Positions 1 to 9,000 of a stretch of DNA of 64,000 nucleotides are shown in pieces. Every line of letters begins with the position of its first letter. Positions within the stretch are counted from its first letter, which is position 1. The position numbers and the translations under genes are program-made. Source of the DNA: Pelagadaptatus aseana (GTDB lineage: Bacteria > Pseudomonadota > Gammaproteobacteria > Pseudomonadales > Cellvibrionaceae); contig BAABNI010000004.1 in NCBI GenBank assembly GCA_040365065.1, forward strand, positions 124,001 to 188,000. Reading direction: 5' to 3'. Under the pieces are notes generated by a model. That model saw only the letters and a list, made by a program, of their open reading frames with translations. It did not search any database and had not been told where the DNA came from.

Positions 1-1030
1 TCAGAGTGAAACCACCGTAGCTGGTACCTTCAGACAGACCAGTAGCCGCTTCAAAATCTGCAGAAGTACCGGACAAACCGCTGAAGCTAACGTCGATATT
101 ACGACCATCAGCCGCCTTCAGAATCACACCGCTGGACTGACCACCATCTTCAGCGATCACACCGGTTTGATCCGACTTGGCATTAACCGCAGAGATAACC
201 GCATTACGGTCATCGTCAGAACTTGCACCACCCGTGGAGATATTAATGTCTACACCGTTCAGGGTTACGGTACCGCTCTCTGCACCCGCTGTCATGGCAG
301 AACCGGTAGCAACGGTTTCGTTTACCGTAGCAGTCACACCGGTTTCATCAGAAGAACGGTTGATCGCTGCCGCCTTGGCGATGGCAGAGGATGCCGCATC
401 AACGGTAGAAGCGTTGTCATCCTGAGAGCTGGATGGGGTAATCGCCACACCATTGATGATCAGGTCACCGTTGCTGATGGCAGAAGAAGTACCGATAGCA
501 CTTACGCCAGCAGTTTCAGAAGAACCGAGAGTGTCAGCGGTCATCTTGCCAACGGCAACTTCAATGGTTTCACCGGAGTTAGCACCAATCTGGAATTGAG
601 AGGTGAAAGAACCGTCCAGCAGGTTACGTCCGTTAAAGTTGGTCTGTTCAGCAGTACGGGTGATCTCGGAGATCAGCTGCTGGGCCTCAGCGTTCAGAGC
701 CTCACGGTCGGAGTCACTGTTGGTGCCGTTAGCAGACTGCAGTGCCAGCTCACGGATACGCTGCATGTTGTCAGTCATCGAACCCAGAGCACCCTCGGCG
801 GTTTGCGCCAGAGAGATACCGTCACCGGCGTTACGAATAGCCACTGCCAGACCCTTGGTTTGAGATGTGAAACGAGTTGAAATCGCCAGACCCGCCGCAT
901 CGTCCTTCGCACTGTTAATACGCAGACCAGAGGACAAACGCTCCAGCGCTTGAGCTTGGTCAGACTGCGACGTATTCAAGTTACGTTGAGCCGTCAGCGA
1001 GCTGATATTAGTGTTAATAATCTGAGGCAT
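1..1030 (-). CDS. fliC: Flagellin (3' end beyond window)
   Basis: Flagellin, the exported filament subunit. The reading frame opens with MPQIINTNISSLTAQRNLN, followed by the conserved D0/D1 block with LERLSSGLRINSAKDDAAGLAI and, near residue 90, IRELALQSANGTNSD. About 343 residues are visible before the left edge of the window, so the variable centre is present and the conserved C-terminal D1/D0 helices lie outside. The start at 1030 is the canonical flagellin start and has a GGGAG ribosome site just upstream. A sigma-28 promoter lies about 80 bases upstream. The gene is divergent from fliS. There is no flaG or fliD between flagellin and fliS, unlike many polar flagellar loci. Whether further flagellin copies or fliD lie to the left cannot be seen. 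Confidence 0.96.
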   Translation of the reverse strand, partial: MPQIINTNISSLTAQRNLNTSQSDQAQALERLSSGLRINSAKDDAAGLAISTRFTSQTKGLAVAIRNAGDGISLAQTAEGALGSMTDNMQRIRELALQSANGTNSDSDREALNAEAQQLISEITRTAEQTNFNGRNLLDGSFTSQFQIGANSGETIEVAVGKMTADTLGSSETAGVSAIGTSSAISNGDLIINGVAITPSSSQDDNASTVDAASSAIAKAAAINRSSDETGVTATVNETVATGSAMTAGAESGTVTLNGVDINISTGGASSDDDRNAVISAVNAKSDQTGVIAEDGGQSSGVILKAADGRNIDVSFSGLSGTSADFEAATGLSEGTSYGGFTL

Positions 1031-1108
1031 GATAAATGCTCCCTGTTGGTTTTTAGCGTCGGGCCCTGGCGAATGCACAGGACTCGTTTTTTCTGTTCTA
1101 CAAACGGG

Positions 1109-1135
1109 TTAACGGCAGGGTATGGAGGGGCTTTA
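1109..1135 (-). promoter_or_regulatory. Sigma-28 (FliA) promoter of fliC
   Basis: Read on the minus strand the site is TAAA-N15-GCCGTTAA, matching the FliA consensus TAAA-N15-GCCGATAA at all -35 bases and 7 of 8 -10 bases with exact spacing. It lies about 80 bases upstream of the flagellin start, the expected class for a flagellin gene. Confidence 0.85.
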
Positions 1136-1326
1136 GGTTTTTTTTAAGAAAAATTGCTTAAAAATCGACTCTATTGCTTTTTTTATGAGAAAGAGCCCAT
1201 CAGGGAAACATAAACAACTGTTTTCAAAAACATTTTTAAATAGCCGGCTTTATGGCAACGGCCTTATCCTTGAAAAAATCAACGCTTATATAAATAAGAA
1301 GAAAGAAAATTTAACCAATAATTTCC

Positions 1327-1353
1327 TAAAGCCTGCCCCCCATCAGTCGATAA
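1327..1353 (+). promoter_or_regulatory. Sigma-28 (FliA) promoter of fliS
   Basis: TAAA-N15-GTCGATAA with exact spacing and 7 of 8 -10 bases. The predicted transcript begins near 1362, about 40 bases before the fliS ATG at 1401. This also argues against the longer in-frame fliS start at 1185. Confidence 0.85.
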
Positions 1354-1400
1354 GCTGTTTATCTTGGATAACACCTTATAAAACTCAGGAGACTGTCCCT

Positions 1401-1841
1401 ATGTACCGACAAAACGCCATGCAGCAGTACCGTCATGCCCAGGCATCGGCAGCCATTGACAGCTCTCCTTATAAGGTCATTTCCATGCTTATGCAGGGCG
1501 CTCTGGATCGCATGGTTTCAGCCAAAGGCTGTATCGCCAACAACGATATTGCCGGTCGCAATCATTTTATTGGCAAAGCCGCCGACATTATTGACTGCCT
1601 GAAAAACTCACTGGAACACAAGCACGACGAAGAGATGACCAACAACCTGGACAATCTCTACGATTACATGGCTCGCCGCCTGTTTCATGCTAATTTGAAG
1701 AACTGCCCGGACACTATTGATGAAGTTTATGGTCTATTGGATACTATTTACGATGGCTGGAAAGAGCTGGAAGACAAGCTTCCGGATGCCGGTGTCAGTG
1801 TCGCCAGCGTCGAGCGCCAACCACTCCCATTGAGCAAGTGA
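1401..1841 (+). CDS. fliS: Flagellin export chaperone FliS
   Basis: Cytoplasmic chaperone that binds the C-terminal disordered part of flagellin and prevents premature polymerisation before export. The 146-residue product has the FliS signature MYRQNAMQQYRHAQASAA at the N-terminus and the helical-bundle core SPYKVISMLMQGALDRM near residues 27-43, followed by NHFIGKAADIIDCLKNSL. The tail after about residue 125 is longer and less conserved than usual. The start at 1401 has an upstream purine-rich AGGAG and a sigma-28 promoter at the right distance. The FliT-like gene follows after 10 bases and probably shares the transcript. Confidence 0.95.
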   Translation: MYRQNAMQQYRHAQASAAIDSSPYKVISMLMQGALDRMVSAKGCIANNDIAGRNHFIGKAADIIDCLKNSLEHKHDEEMTNNLDNLYDYMARRLFHANLKNCPDTIDEVYGLLDTIYDGWKELEDKLPDAGVSVASVERQPLPLSK

Positions 1842-1851
1842 GAACGTAGCC

Positions 1852-2133
1852 ATGATTGGTGAACTGACCGAACAACTCGAAACCGCGACCCAATCGAAAG
1901 ACTGGCAGCAGGTTGCAGACCTCGACCAAAATCTCAAGCGCAACGTTGGTCGCAAGGTTGAGTTGTGCAAAACCCCTGAGGAAGCGAAAGCTCTGATGGA
2001 TGATTTGCAAAAACTGATGTACGCCTATCATCTCAGTATTGAGGCCTGCGAGAAGGACAGTGCTGAACTTAAGCAGGATAATCAGAGCCTGCACCGTGGA
2101 CTCCAAGCCAGCAAGCAGTATCTTTCTATTTAG
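1852..2133 (+). CDS. FliT-like flagellar protein
   Basis: A 93-residue, all-helical, charged protein (MIGELTEQLETATQSKDW near the start, then SIEACEKDSAELKQDNQSL). It begins 10 bases after fliS. Position and size match the small FliT-type export chaperones encoded immediately downstream of fliS in polar-flagellum loci, where FliT binds FliD. Sequence conservation in this family is very low, so the assignment rests mainly on context, length and predicted helical content. The ribosome site is weak, which fits translational coupling to fliS. Confidence 0.6.
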   Translation: MIGELTEQLETATQSKDWQQVADLDQNLKRNVGRKVELCKTPEEAKALMDDLQKLMYAYHLSIEACEKDSAELKQDNQSLHRGLQASKQYLSI

Positions 2134-2149
2134 CGCTTTGGGATTAACA

Positions 2150-2233
2150 GATCCTTCGCTACGCTCAGAATGACATGGCTCTGGTTTCCCGGATCCCTGT
2201 CTTTCTGGCGACCACAGGGAGGAAGAATCTATC
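2150..2233. repeat. Dispersed intergenic hairpin repeat, copy 1
   Basis: Carries ATCCTTCGCTACGCTCAGAA followed by TGACA, then a diverged second arm with CTGGCGACCACAGGGAGGAA. The same two half-units recur at 4687, 10745, 15377 and 19611. The core is an imperfect palindrome (ATCCT...AGGAT). Here it sits downstream of the fliS-fliT unit. Confidence 0.7.
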
Positions 2234-2330
2234 TCCATCCAGTCAAAAAAGCGGCAACTCTTTTCCCCTCTCCTCCAAATCGCTCAACATAATATTCTCA
2301 ACACACTGATTTAAAACAACTTTTCCCATC

Positions 2331-2346
2331 TGGCCCGATCTATGCA
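2331..2346 (+). promoter_or_regulatory. Sigma-54 promoter of the TPR-methyltransferase
   Basis: TGGCCCGATCTATGCA keeps the invariant GG-N10-GC geometry and most of the consensus TGGCACG-N4-TTGCA. A transcript would start near 2358, 27 bases before the ATG at 2385. It places the methyltransferase in the sigma-54 tier of the flagellar regulon. Confidence 0.7.
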
Positions 2347-2384
2347 TTTTACCGCTTGGATAATTTTCTCAAGCGGATAGAGCC

Positions 2385-4439
2385 ATGAATACTCAACACG
2401 CAGCAGCGTTAACATCAACTGAAACTCCTGTAACGCTGGGCAAGAAAGAACAACTACAAATCGCGCAACTACTCAGCGACGCCATCAACCTGTATCAGGA
2501 AACCCGATCTGAAAAGTTGAGCGTATCGGAAGTAGCGGATCTGCAGGAACGCAGTATTGATTTAGCCGAAGAAGTATTCGCTCTCGACCCGACCAATATC
2601 GAAGCACTCAATGTTCTCGCCAGAGTCCGTCTGGACCAAAATCATCTGGTATTGGCGGAAACGATTGCTCAGGCCGCGCTTGCCATTGATAAAAACTCAG
2701 CCACATCCTGGTACAGCTATGGTCAGGTGCAACTTGCCATGGGTAATCTCAACAACGCTGAGCAGGCATTTGTAAAATGCATCAGTCTTGATGCCACTTT
2801 CTTCAGGGCTCATACCTCCTATGCATTCACCAAACTGAATAAAGGCGAGATAGCCGCGGCTTTCCAGCACTACACCAAGCTGGCCAAAATCAAACCGGAA
2901 GATGATCACATCCGCTCCAAACTGTTTGAGTGCATGAAACAACTCAAAGCAGATTACGACAACGAGCATTTAGGTAAAGCTCTGGTTGATTACCTGAACT
3001 GGAAAGACGTTAACTATCAGGACCTAAGTAATATCATCGAGTCTCTGTTAGTGCATCGCTACAAACTGGATTCCAGTGAAGCACAGGTGGACTTATCAAA
3101 GCTGTGTCAGGACAAACTTTACAACGAAGGTTTACGTAAACTCTTTTTCTGCAACCCCAAAATTGAAGAGCTCAATCGTGATCTGCGTGGTTACTTCCTG
3201 ACCCTCGATAATCAACTGGCTGGCCCGGACGAGATTCACTTGATGTCTTCTCTGGTTTATCAGCTCTATAACAATGAATACGTACTGAGTTATACCGAGA
3301 GTGAAGCAGCCCAACTGGAGATCATTTGCCAACAATTAAGCAAAGCCGATCTGGACAGCCTGCAACAGCAGCAGACAAATCTGCTGAAGGCCCTGCTCTA
3401 CCGACCACTGAAGAGCACCTTGTCGCGGATGCAAATCATAGAACTGCTGTCACGTAGGGATAAATGTTGGCAACCAGAAATATTCCAGCTAATCACCTGG
3501 CTCGACAAACAGGAAGACGGGGAGTCAACTGCAGGTATTCTGGTTCATGAAGACATCACCAACCAGACGTCCAAAGCGGTAAAAGCCCAGTATGAAATCA
3601 ACCCCTACCCTCGCTGGTTGAGCCTGGATTTTCTGACGCCCACCACTTACGGTGTGGCACTGGAAAAAGCTTTGCCTTTGCATAAGGCGGACAAACACTT
3701 TTTCTCCGATTCGCTGGATATCCTGATCGCTGGATGCGGCACAGGCCGCCACGCCATTCAGGTAGCCCGCTACTTCCGTGGCGTTAATGTCACCGCCATC
3801 GATGTCAGCATGCACAGTTTGTCCTATGCCAACACCATGGCAAAAAAATACAAGCTGGATAATATCGAGTTTATTCAGGCGGACATTCTCAATCTCGGCA
3901 ACTTTGATAAGCGTTTCGATATCATCGAATGTTCCGGTGTATTACACCATATGGCGGACCCTCTCGAAGGCGCTCAAATATTAAAGAACCTGCTCAAGAC
4001 ACACGGCCTGTTAAAGGTTGGCCTGTACAGTGAGCGGGCACGCTCCGAAGTGGTTGGCTGCCGTAATTTGATCAGTGAGCTCTATCCGGAAACCAACAGC
4101 CGGGTCATCAGAGACTTTCGACGGGAGGTACTAAAGAATGCCAACGGCTTTCCGCAAATTGTACAATCAGCCGACTTCTACAGCATGAGCGGTTGTCGAG
4201 ACCTGTTGTTCCATGTTCAGGAACACCGCTTTACCCCAACCTCGTTAAAGCAACTTATTGATAATCTGGGGATGGAATTCCTTGGCTTTGTTCAGGTGCA
4301 GAGTGACTACCTGAAGGCCTACGATGAGCGCTTCCCTCTCGATCAGGCCCGTACCGATTTGGCCAACTGGGAGCAGCTTGAGGATGATATTCCGCAAATT
4401 TTCTCTGCCATGTATCAGTTTTACTTGAAAAACCAATAA
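2385..4439 (+). CDS. TPR-repeat SAM-dependent methyltransferase, possibly flagellar
   Basis: Two-part protein of 684 residues. Residues about 55-180 form tetratricopeptide repeats (for example SWYSYGQVQLAMGNLNNAEQ). After a linker comes a class I SAM-dependent methyltransferase. It has the pre-domain motif AQYEINPYPRW at 401-411, the SAM-binding motif I DILIAGCGTGRH near 445-456, an acidic residue in AIDVS near 473 and FDIIECSGVLHHMADP near 511-526. No signal peptide or membrane segment is seen. TPR-fused methyltransferases with the same pre-domain motif are a recurrent bacterial family of unproven substrate. The sigma-54 promoter and the location between fliS-fliT and flgL suggest it modifies a flagellar protein or its glycan. 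That is inference. An alternative is a methyltransferase acting on surface polysaccharide. Confidence 0.85.
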   Translation: MNTQHAAALTSTETPVTLGKKEQLQIAQLLSDAINLYQETRSEKLSVSEVADLQERSIDLAEEVFALDPTNIEALNVLARVRLDQNHLVLAETIAQAALAIDKNSATSWYSYGQVQLAMGNLNNAEQAFVKCISLDATFFRAHTSYAFTKLNKGEIAAAFQHYTKLAKIKPEDDHIRSKLFECMKQLKADYDNEHLGKALVDYLNWKDVNYQDLSNIIESLLVHRYKLDSSEAQVDLSKLCQDKLYNEGLRKLFFCNPKIEELNRDLRGYFLTLDNQLAGPDEIHLMSSLVYQLYNNEYVLSYTESEAAQLEIICQQLSKADLDSLQQQQTNLLKALLYRPLKSTLSRMQIIELLSRRDKCWQPEIFQLITWLDKQEDGESTAGILVHEDITNQTSKAVKAQYEINPYPRWLSLDFLTPTTYGVALEKALPLHKADKHFFSDSLDILIAGCGTGRHAIQVARYFRGVNVTAIDVSMHSLSYANTMAKKYKLDNIEFIQADILNLGNFDKRFDIIECSGVLHHMADPLEGAQILKNLLKTHGLLKVGLYSERARSEVVGCRNLISELYPETNSRVIRDFRREVLKNANGFPQIVQSADFYSMSGCRDLLFHVQEHRFTPTSLKQLIDNLGMEFLGFVQVQSDYLKAYDERFPLDQARTDLANWEQLEDDIPQIFSAMYQFYLKNQ

Positions 4440-4476
4440 GAGTGGAACTATATTTCAATCGATTTGTCATAAAAGG

Positions 4477-4503
4477 GACACACAAATCGAGTAATGTCGA
4501 TAA
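4477..4503 (+). promoter_or_regulatory. Possible sigma-28 promoter of the 28-codon gene
   Basis: A -10 element GTCGATAA, identical to that of fliS, lies at 4496-4503. The -35 position at exact N15 spacing reads GACA, a poor match to TAAA. A transcript would start near 4511, directly before a strong ribosome site. Confidence 0.4.
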
Positions 4504-4529
4504 GGATAGTTAAGAAAGAGGTAAAGAAA

Positions 4530-4616
4530 ATGGAAGATTATTTAGAAGATCTGTTAGAAGAGAGTGAAGTAGACTTTGACGATGAATCTTACGTAGATGA
4601 TTATTCGGAAGTCTGA
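4530..4616 (+). CDS. Putative 28-residue highly acidic peptide
   Basis: Short gene of 28 codons from ATG at 4530 to TGA at 4616. The product starts MEDYLEDLLEES and ends YVDDYSEV. Half of the residues are Asp or Glu and there is no Lys or Arg, giving a net charge near -14. Support for translation is unusually good for such a short frame: AAAGAGGT at 4515-4522 is a near-ideal ribosome site 7 bases before the ATG, a GTCGATAA sigma-28-like -10 lies just upstream, and a strong intrinsic terminator follows 20 bases after the stop. I recognise no family. It could be a small flagellar regulator, a DNA-mimic-like acidic peptide, or a leader peptide. Position and promoter suggest flagellar co-regulation, which is inference. 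Confidence 0.6.
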   Translation: MEDYLEDLLEESEVDFDDESYVDDYSEV

Positions 4617-4635
4617 GTAAACTCAGGAAGAAACA

Positions 4636-4662
4636 AAGCCGGGAAACAGTCCCGGCTTTTTA
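4636..4662 (+). terminator. Intrinsic terminator after the acidic peptide gene
   Basis: AAGCCGGG, loop AAACAGT, CCCGGCTT, then a T-run. It closes the short transcription unit of the 28-codon gene and separates it from convergent flgL. Confidence 0.85.
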
Positions 4663-4686
4663 TTGTCTTCAATTTGTGTACCTGGA

Positions 4687-4784
4687 GAGAGATCCTTCAC
4701 ATTCGTTTATTGTCATCCAGACCCAACATCCGTCCACGCCACAAAAAATATCATTCTGACGACCGAAGGAAGGATGAATCTCTC
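4687..4784. repeat. Dispersed intergenic hairpin repeat, copy 2
   Basis: Begins AGAGATCCTTCAC and ends GACCGAAGGAAGGATGAATC, with TCATTCTGACGACC between. It lies directly downstream of the flgL stop, where it could also act as a transcript 3' end. Confidence 0.75.
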
Positions 4785-4786
4785 AC

Positions 4787-6037
4787 TTACAGGCTATTAA
4801 ACAACGACAACCCACTGATCCGGGCATAGCTTTGCTGTGCCGCTTCCAGCACAAAACTTTCAAAAGTCAGCTGACTGACCGCCTCGGCATAATCCAGATC
4901 ACGCAACGTTGACAACAGTTCCGTGGTGACAATTTCCACTTCTTCATGAAGTGCCTGAGTCGAATCAATGGTATTGAGGCGTGCACCAATTTGAGAGCGC
5001 GTTTCCAATATCGACGTTTGAGCATGATCAAGATTGGCAATGGTGGTGCTGATCAGGTTTTGATAGCTCTCCTGATCATCAGGTGACAGAGTCAGACTGC
5101 GCATGCCATCAAGAAAACGGTTAACCGTTGTCAGAATATCCTGAGTATCTTTGGACTCCACAAGATAGCTGTCTCCCGTAGCCGGGACACCAGACAATTT
5201 GATGCTGATACCATTAAACTGAATGTCACGACCGCTGGTGTAAGGGACATTGGATTCTATTACGCGACCATCTGACTTCTGAATAATGTTGTAATTCAGC
5301 GACGGCGATTTGCCGAGCAGGGTCATATCATCCGGGTTTTGAAACTCGATAATATAATCTTCCGGATAAAACTGATTGAATTCTTCCTGGTCGTAAACGA
5401 ATCCCGTAGAAATAGTCGCTGGTGGATTGCCTCGATTATTGGGATTATCAAAGGCCTGAAACGTTGGATCCGCACTGGAAACATTGACGAACACTTCCTT
5501 ACCCGAATCGTTACTTGGAATGTATGTACTCGCAGCAACCTGTACAAATCGTTGTCCTTCATCACCCTGATAAGTGTAGTTGCCACTGCCGTTATCCAGA
5601 AAAGGAACCGTACTGCCCTTGAAACCGGAAAACAAATATTCGTTACTGGCATCTTTGGTATTCATCAAATCCGCCAGTTCAGTCATCCGGACTTCCACTT
5701 CAGCGGCAATAGCCCGACGATCATCGACGGTCAATGCACCATTATTCGCCTGAATCGCCAGTTCGCGAATCCGGATAATGGTATCATTAGCACTGTCGAG
5801 GACACTTTCTTCCAGTTCCAACCGGCTATTGAGCAGGTTGATGTTGTCCATATATTGTTCACGAATATTGTTTTCCTGATTCAGTTTTTGAATCTGGCTG
5901 GATGCCACCGGATCATCCGAAGGCGTCAATATTCGGGTACCTCTGGAAATTTGTTCCTGGGTTTTATTAACCTGACCAGACAAGTCAATAATCTGCGAGG
6001 TACCAGTTACAAATGATTGCAAGGATGAAATACGCAT
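4787..6037 (-). CDS. flgL: Flagellar hook-filament junction protein FlgL (HAP3)
   Basis: Second of the two junction proteins between hook and filament, exported through the flagellar type III system. The 416-residue product starts MRISSLQSFVTGTSQIIDLS and has the flagellin-like N-terminal block with ISRGTRILTPSDDPVASSQI near residues 32-51 and EVRMTELADLMNTKDASNEYLFSG near 130-155. The conserved C-terminal helix is ALHEEVEIVTTELLSTLRDLDYAEAVSQLTF. Length is normal for FlgL, in contrast to the enlarged FlgK and FlgE here. It starts 12 bases after flgK, with its ribosome site (AAGGAG) overlapping the flgK stop region, so it is translated from the flgKL transcript. Confidence 0.96.
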   Translation of the reverse strand: MRISSLQSFVTGTSQIIDLSGQVNKTQEQISRGTRILTPSDDPVASSQIQKLNQENNIREQYMDNINLLNSRLELEESVLDSANDTIIRIRELAIQANNGALTVDDRRAIAAEVEVRMTELADLMNTKDASNEYLFSGFKGSTVPFLDNGSGNYTYQGDEGQRFVQVAASTYIPSNDSGKEVFVNVSSADPTFQAFDNPNNRGNPPATISTGFVYDQEEFNQFYPEDYIIEFQNPDDMTLLGKSPSLNYNIIQKSDGRVIESNVPYTSGRDIQFNGISIKLSGVPATGDSYLVESKDTQDILTTVNRFLDGMRSLTLSPDDQESYQNLISTTIANLDHAQTSILETRSQIGARLNTIDSTQALHEEVEIVTTELLSTLRDLDYAEAVSQLTFESFVLEAAQQSYARISGLSLFNSL

Positions 6038-6049
6038 AAAAATTTCTCC

Positions 6050-9000
6050 TTAGAATGCCGCCAACAGAGTATCGAACAGATCTCTGGCAACACTGATAAT
6101 TCTTGATGAGGCGTTATACGCCAGCTCATAGCGAATCAAATTGGCCGCTTCTTCATCGAGGTTGACCCCGGCAATGGAATTTCTTAATGCATTGGACTGC
6201 TCGAGAATTTCACCCGCCGCTTCACGATTGATATTGGATTCCGCGGTAATGGTGCCAACAAATTCAACCAGATTACTGTAGGACTCCTGAAACGATGCAT
6301 TACCCCCAATTAACTGCATCGATTCCACTTCAACAAACTTCAATGCATTGCGGTTATCACTGACACCATCTTCATTAAAATTGACAAAGAACTCATCCCC
6401 CACATCCGGATTACCACTGATATCAAAGGTGTAACCAAGATAATTGGAAACCGCCTCTGTTCCGGGGCGAAAAACATTGCCGGCATCGATGGCATCGGTG
6501 GTCATGGAAAAGTTTTCTTCCAGTGTCACATTGACTTCACCGGATATGGTTACACCATTGACCATGCCGAAATCTTCACCGCGAACCACACCTTGCAGCT
6601 CAGCCACCTGCATACCCAGTGGATCACTGCCCTGAATATTGTTTACCTGAATTTGGGCCCGTTCCATATTGACAGCATCGGGCCCGGTAATGGCAAAGCT
6701 GCCATTACCCAATCTAACCTGGCTGCCCAGCCCGCTATTGGAATCGGTAATCAACAGAGACGAGCCTGACACCTCAACACTGACATCAGAGCCCGTGGCG
6801 CCATCGATTGCCGCTGCAAAACCAATCAGGTTGCTATAGGTTCCTGCCGGGATCTGATAAGTGGTAAACGTAGTTCCGCCATCAACCGAAATTTCAAAAC
6901 TGTCATTAACTCCGGTAACGACAGTCAAGGGCGCAGGATTACCATAGGCATCTTCAAAGTTACCAATATGATCAACATTGAAAGAACTGGTTGTAGCGGT
7001 GCCCGATGTTGCCGGCGGAAATGGTACAGAAGTAACCGGGCCAGAACTGCCCATATTGGTATTGGCCGCAAGCGGTGTCGTACTGTCGGTAGTAATCAGT
7101 ACGGATCCCAACGGATTTGACGAGGCAATGATAATTTGCCCACCATCTTCAAAAGCTGTAACGCCTGACCCAGCCGGTGACGCCGCAAAGCTGGCATTCA
7201 ACAGGGATACCAGCTCAGCGGTATTGGTTGGTGGATTACCTGGGCCATTAACGTATCCCGGTGCATCAAAATCCAGTGGCAAAGGTAAGGTGCCGACACC
7301 ATCTACATTGAGACCAATATTTTCATCATCGGCAATACCCAACCCGATAAAACCAGCCGGATCGGTAATCACCGCGGTGCGCCCCAGATGAGTCACCAAA
7401 TCATCCTGAGGATTGGCCTGAATGGGGTTGACAGCCCCCGGTCCAAATATCAGTGCTTCACCCAGATTGTCGGCCGTTACCAGCACACTGCGTCCATCAT
7501 CACTGACGGTGGCAGTCGCATCGTAGGCAACCAGCGCAGTATTCAGTGCCGCGGCAAATAACGTTGGCGAGGCATAGCTGCCACTGGGAACGGTAATATC
7601 GGCGATTGGAGAAGCGTTAACACTGATGGCAAACGTGTTGGCACCCGGCGCAACAACCAAAGGCAGCGCCCCATCAAATTCAAAGTCCACCTCGGCCTGA
7701 TCAAATGACAGCGGACTGGGCGCCGTACCATCAGTGAAGCTGTAATTATTGGAAATACTCAAGCCGCCGGTACTGGAATCAGCCAAATAGGTGTAGTTGG
7801 TAATCTCCAACCGGCCCTCAGAGGAGACACTGGCAATGACTTTATCGGCACCATAAAAGGCATCCAACTGACTTTGCACCACATCCACAATGTCCTGAGG
7901 ATCGGTGTAGACACCACTGAGGTTAATGGTCACCGGATTATTGGCACCAAAAACTCCGTCATTCAAATCAACGTCGAAGCTGTGAGGGCCGCCGACTGAA
8001 AAGTCAGCACCATTGGCAATATTGACACCGGCTGTAACCGAAGGAAATTGATAAGCGCCGTCAAGCCTCACAATATCACTGGGCTGAACCACACCTTGCA
8101 ATGCGGCCGCTGACAACCCGAGGGGATCGCTACCGACCAGATTACCAATCTGCATTTTTGCCAAGGGGCCATTATCATTATTGACAAACTGCAAGGTGCC
8201 ATCATCGCGGAATTCAACACTCACTTTACCCGGCACATCAAAAGCGATATCGATTTGATTTTCCAGATAACTGATCAATTCTTCCGGTGTTTGAAAAATT
8301 CCGGACAGCTCTATTGTCTTGGGGTTACTTAAACCATTTGGTCCATCAAATAAATCGATATCAAAACTGCTGAAACCACCGGCACTGAGATCCACGCCAC
8401 CGGTAACCACTCCCGTGGTCAGAAGGGTCGGTTTCTGATCGCCTTTTATTTCAACAAAATCACCTTCCGCTCCCTGCATCTCAAACTTCAGATCCGCACC
8501 GGTAGACGCTTTGATTGTAATGCTGTCACCATTACTGACCGCAGTAATATTCTGCTGCTGAAGAGCCCCGCTGAAATTGATGGCATCGGCAATCATGTCG
8601 TTGGTAACCGGGGTTGGCACAGCACTTGGCGAAAACAGCAGTCCCAGCTCATTGCGCAAATTGACGCCATTCAGCAGTAAATTAAAATCCTGTAATTGGC
8701 CCGGTCCATTGTCGGATACCCTGATCTGGGTTTCCGTAGAAGCAATGGCCGTGACGCCATCTCGCGACGATAACTGAAAGGCTATTTCTTCAGCAGAATC
8801 GCCGGCATTAACCACCACATTGGGCTGATCAACCCTAACGCCAGTAACAGGGTCGGTATAGGTGACGGTTATTTCTTCCGCTAAATAGGTATTGGGGATG
8901 CTGATCCCGGCTGTTCCGAACACCACCTCGGATTGGCTGGGAATACGATTGGCATTAAAGCCATCGCTCACCATCACCGTCTGACCGGGTTCCGTTGGAA

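Larger units (their letters stand above)
1031..1400. other. Divergent fliC/fliS regulatory region
   Basis: This 370-base gap contains two outward-facing sigma-28 promoters, listed separately. An upstream in-frame extension of fliS is open from 1185 (ATG), but its product has no flagellar chaperone similarity that I recognise and it would span the fliS promoter. I treat it as non-coding. The middle (about 1140-1320) is A/T rich. Confidence 0.7.

Noticed and set aside
167..880. Open frame antisense to flagellin
   Set aside because: Flagellin on the minus strand is unambiguous. The plus-strand translation is low-complexity and without homology that I recognise.
1185..1400. N-terminal extension of FliS
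   Set aside because: It would cross a well-formed sigma-28 promoter, and the FliS family begins at MYRQ.
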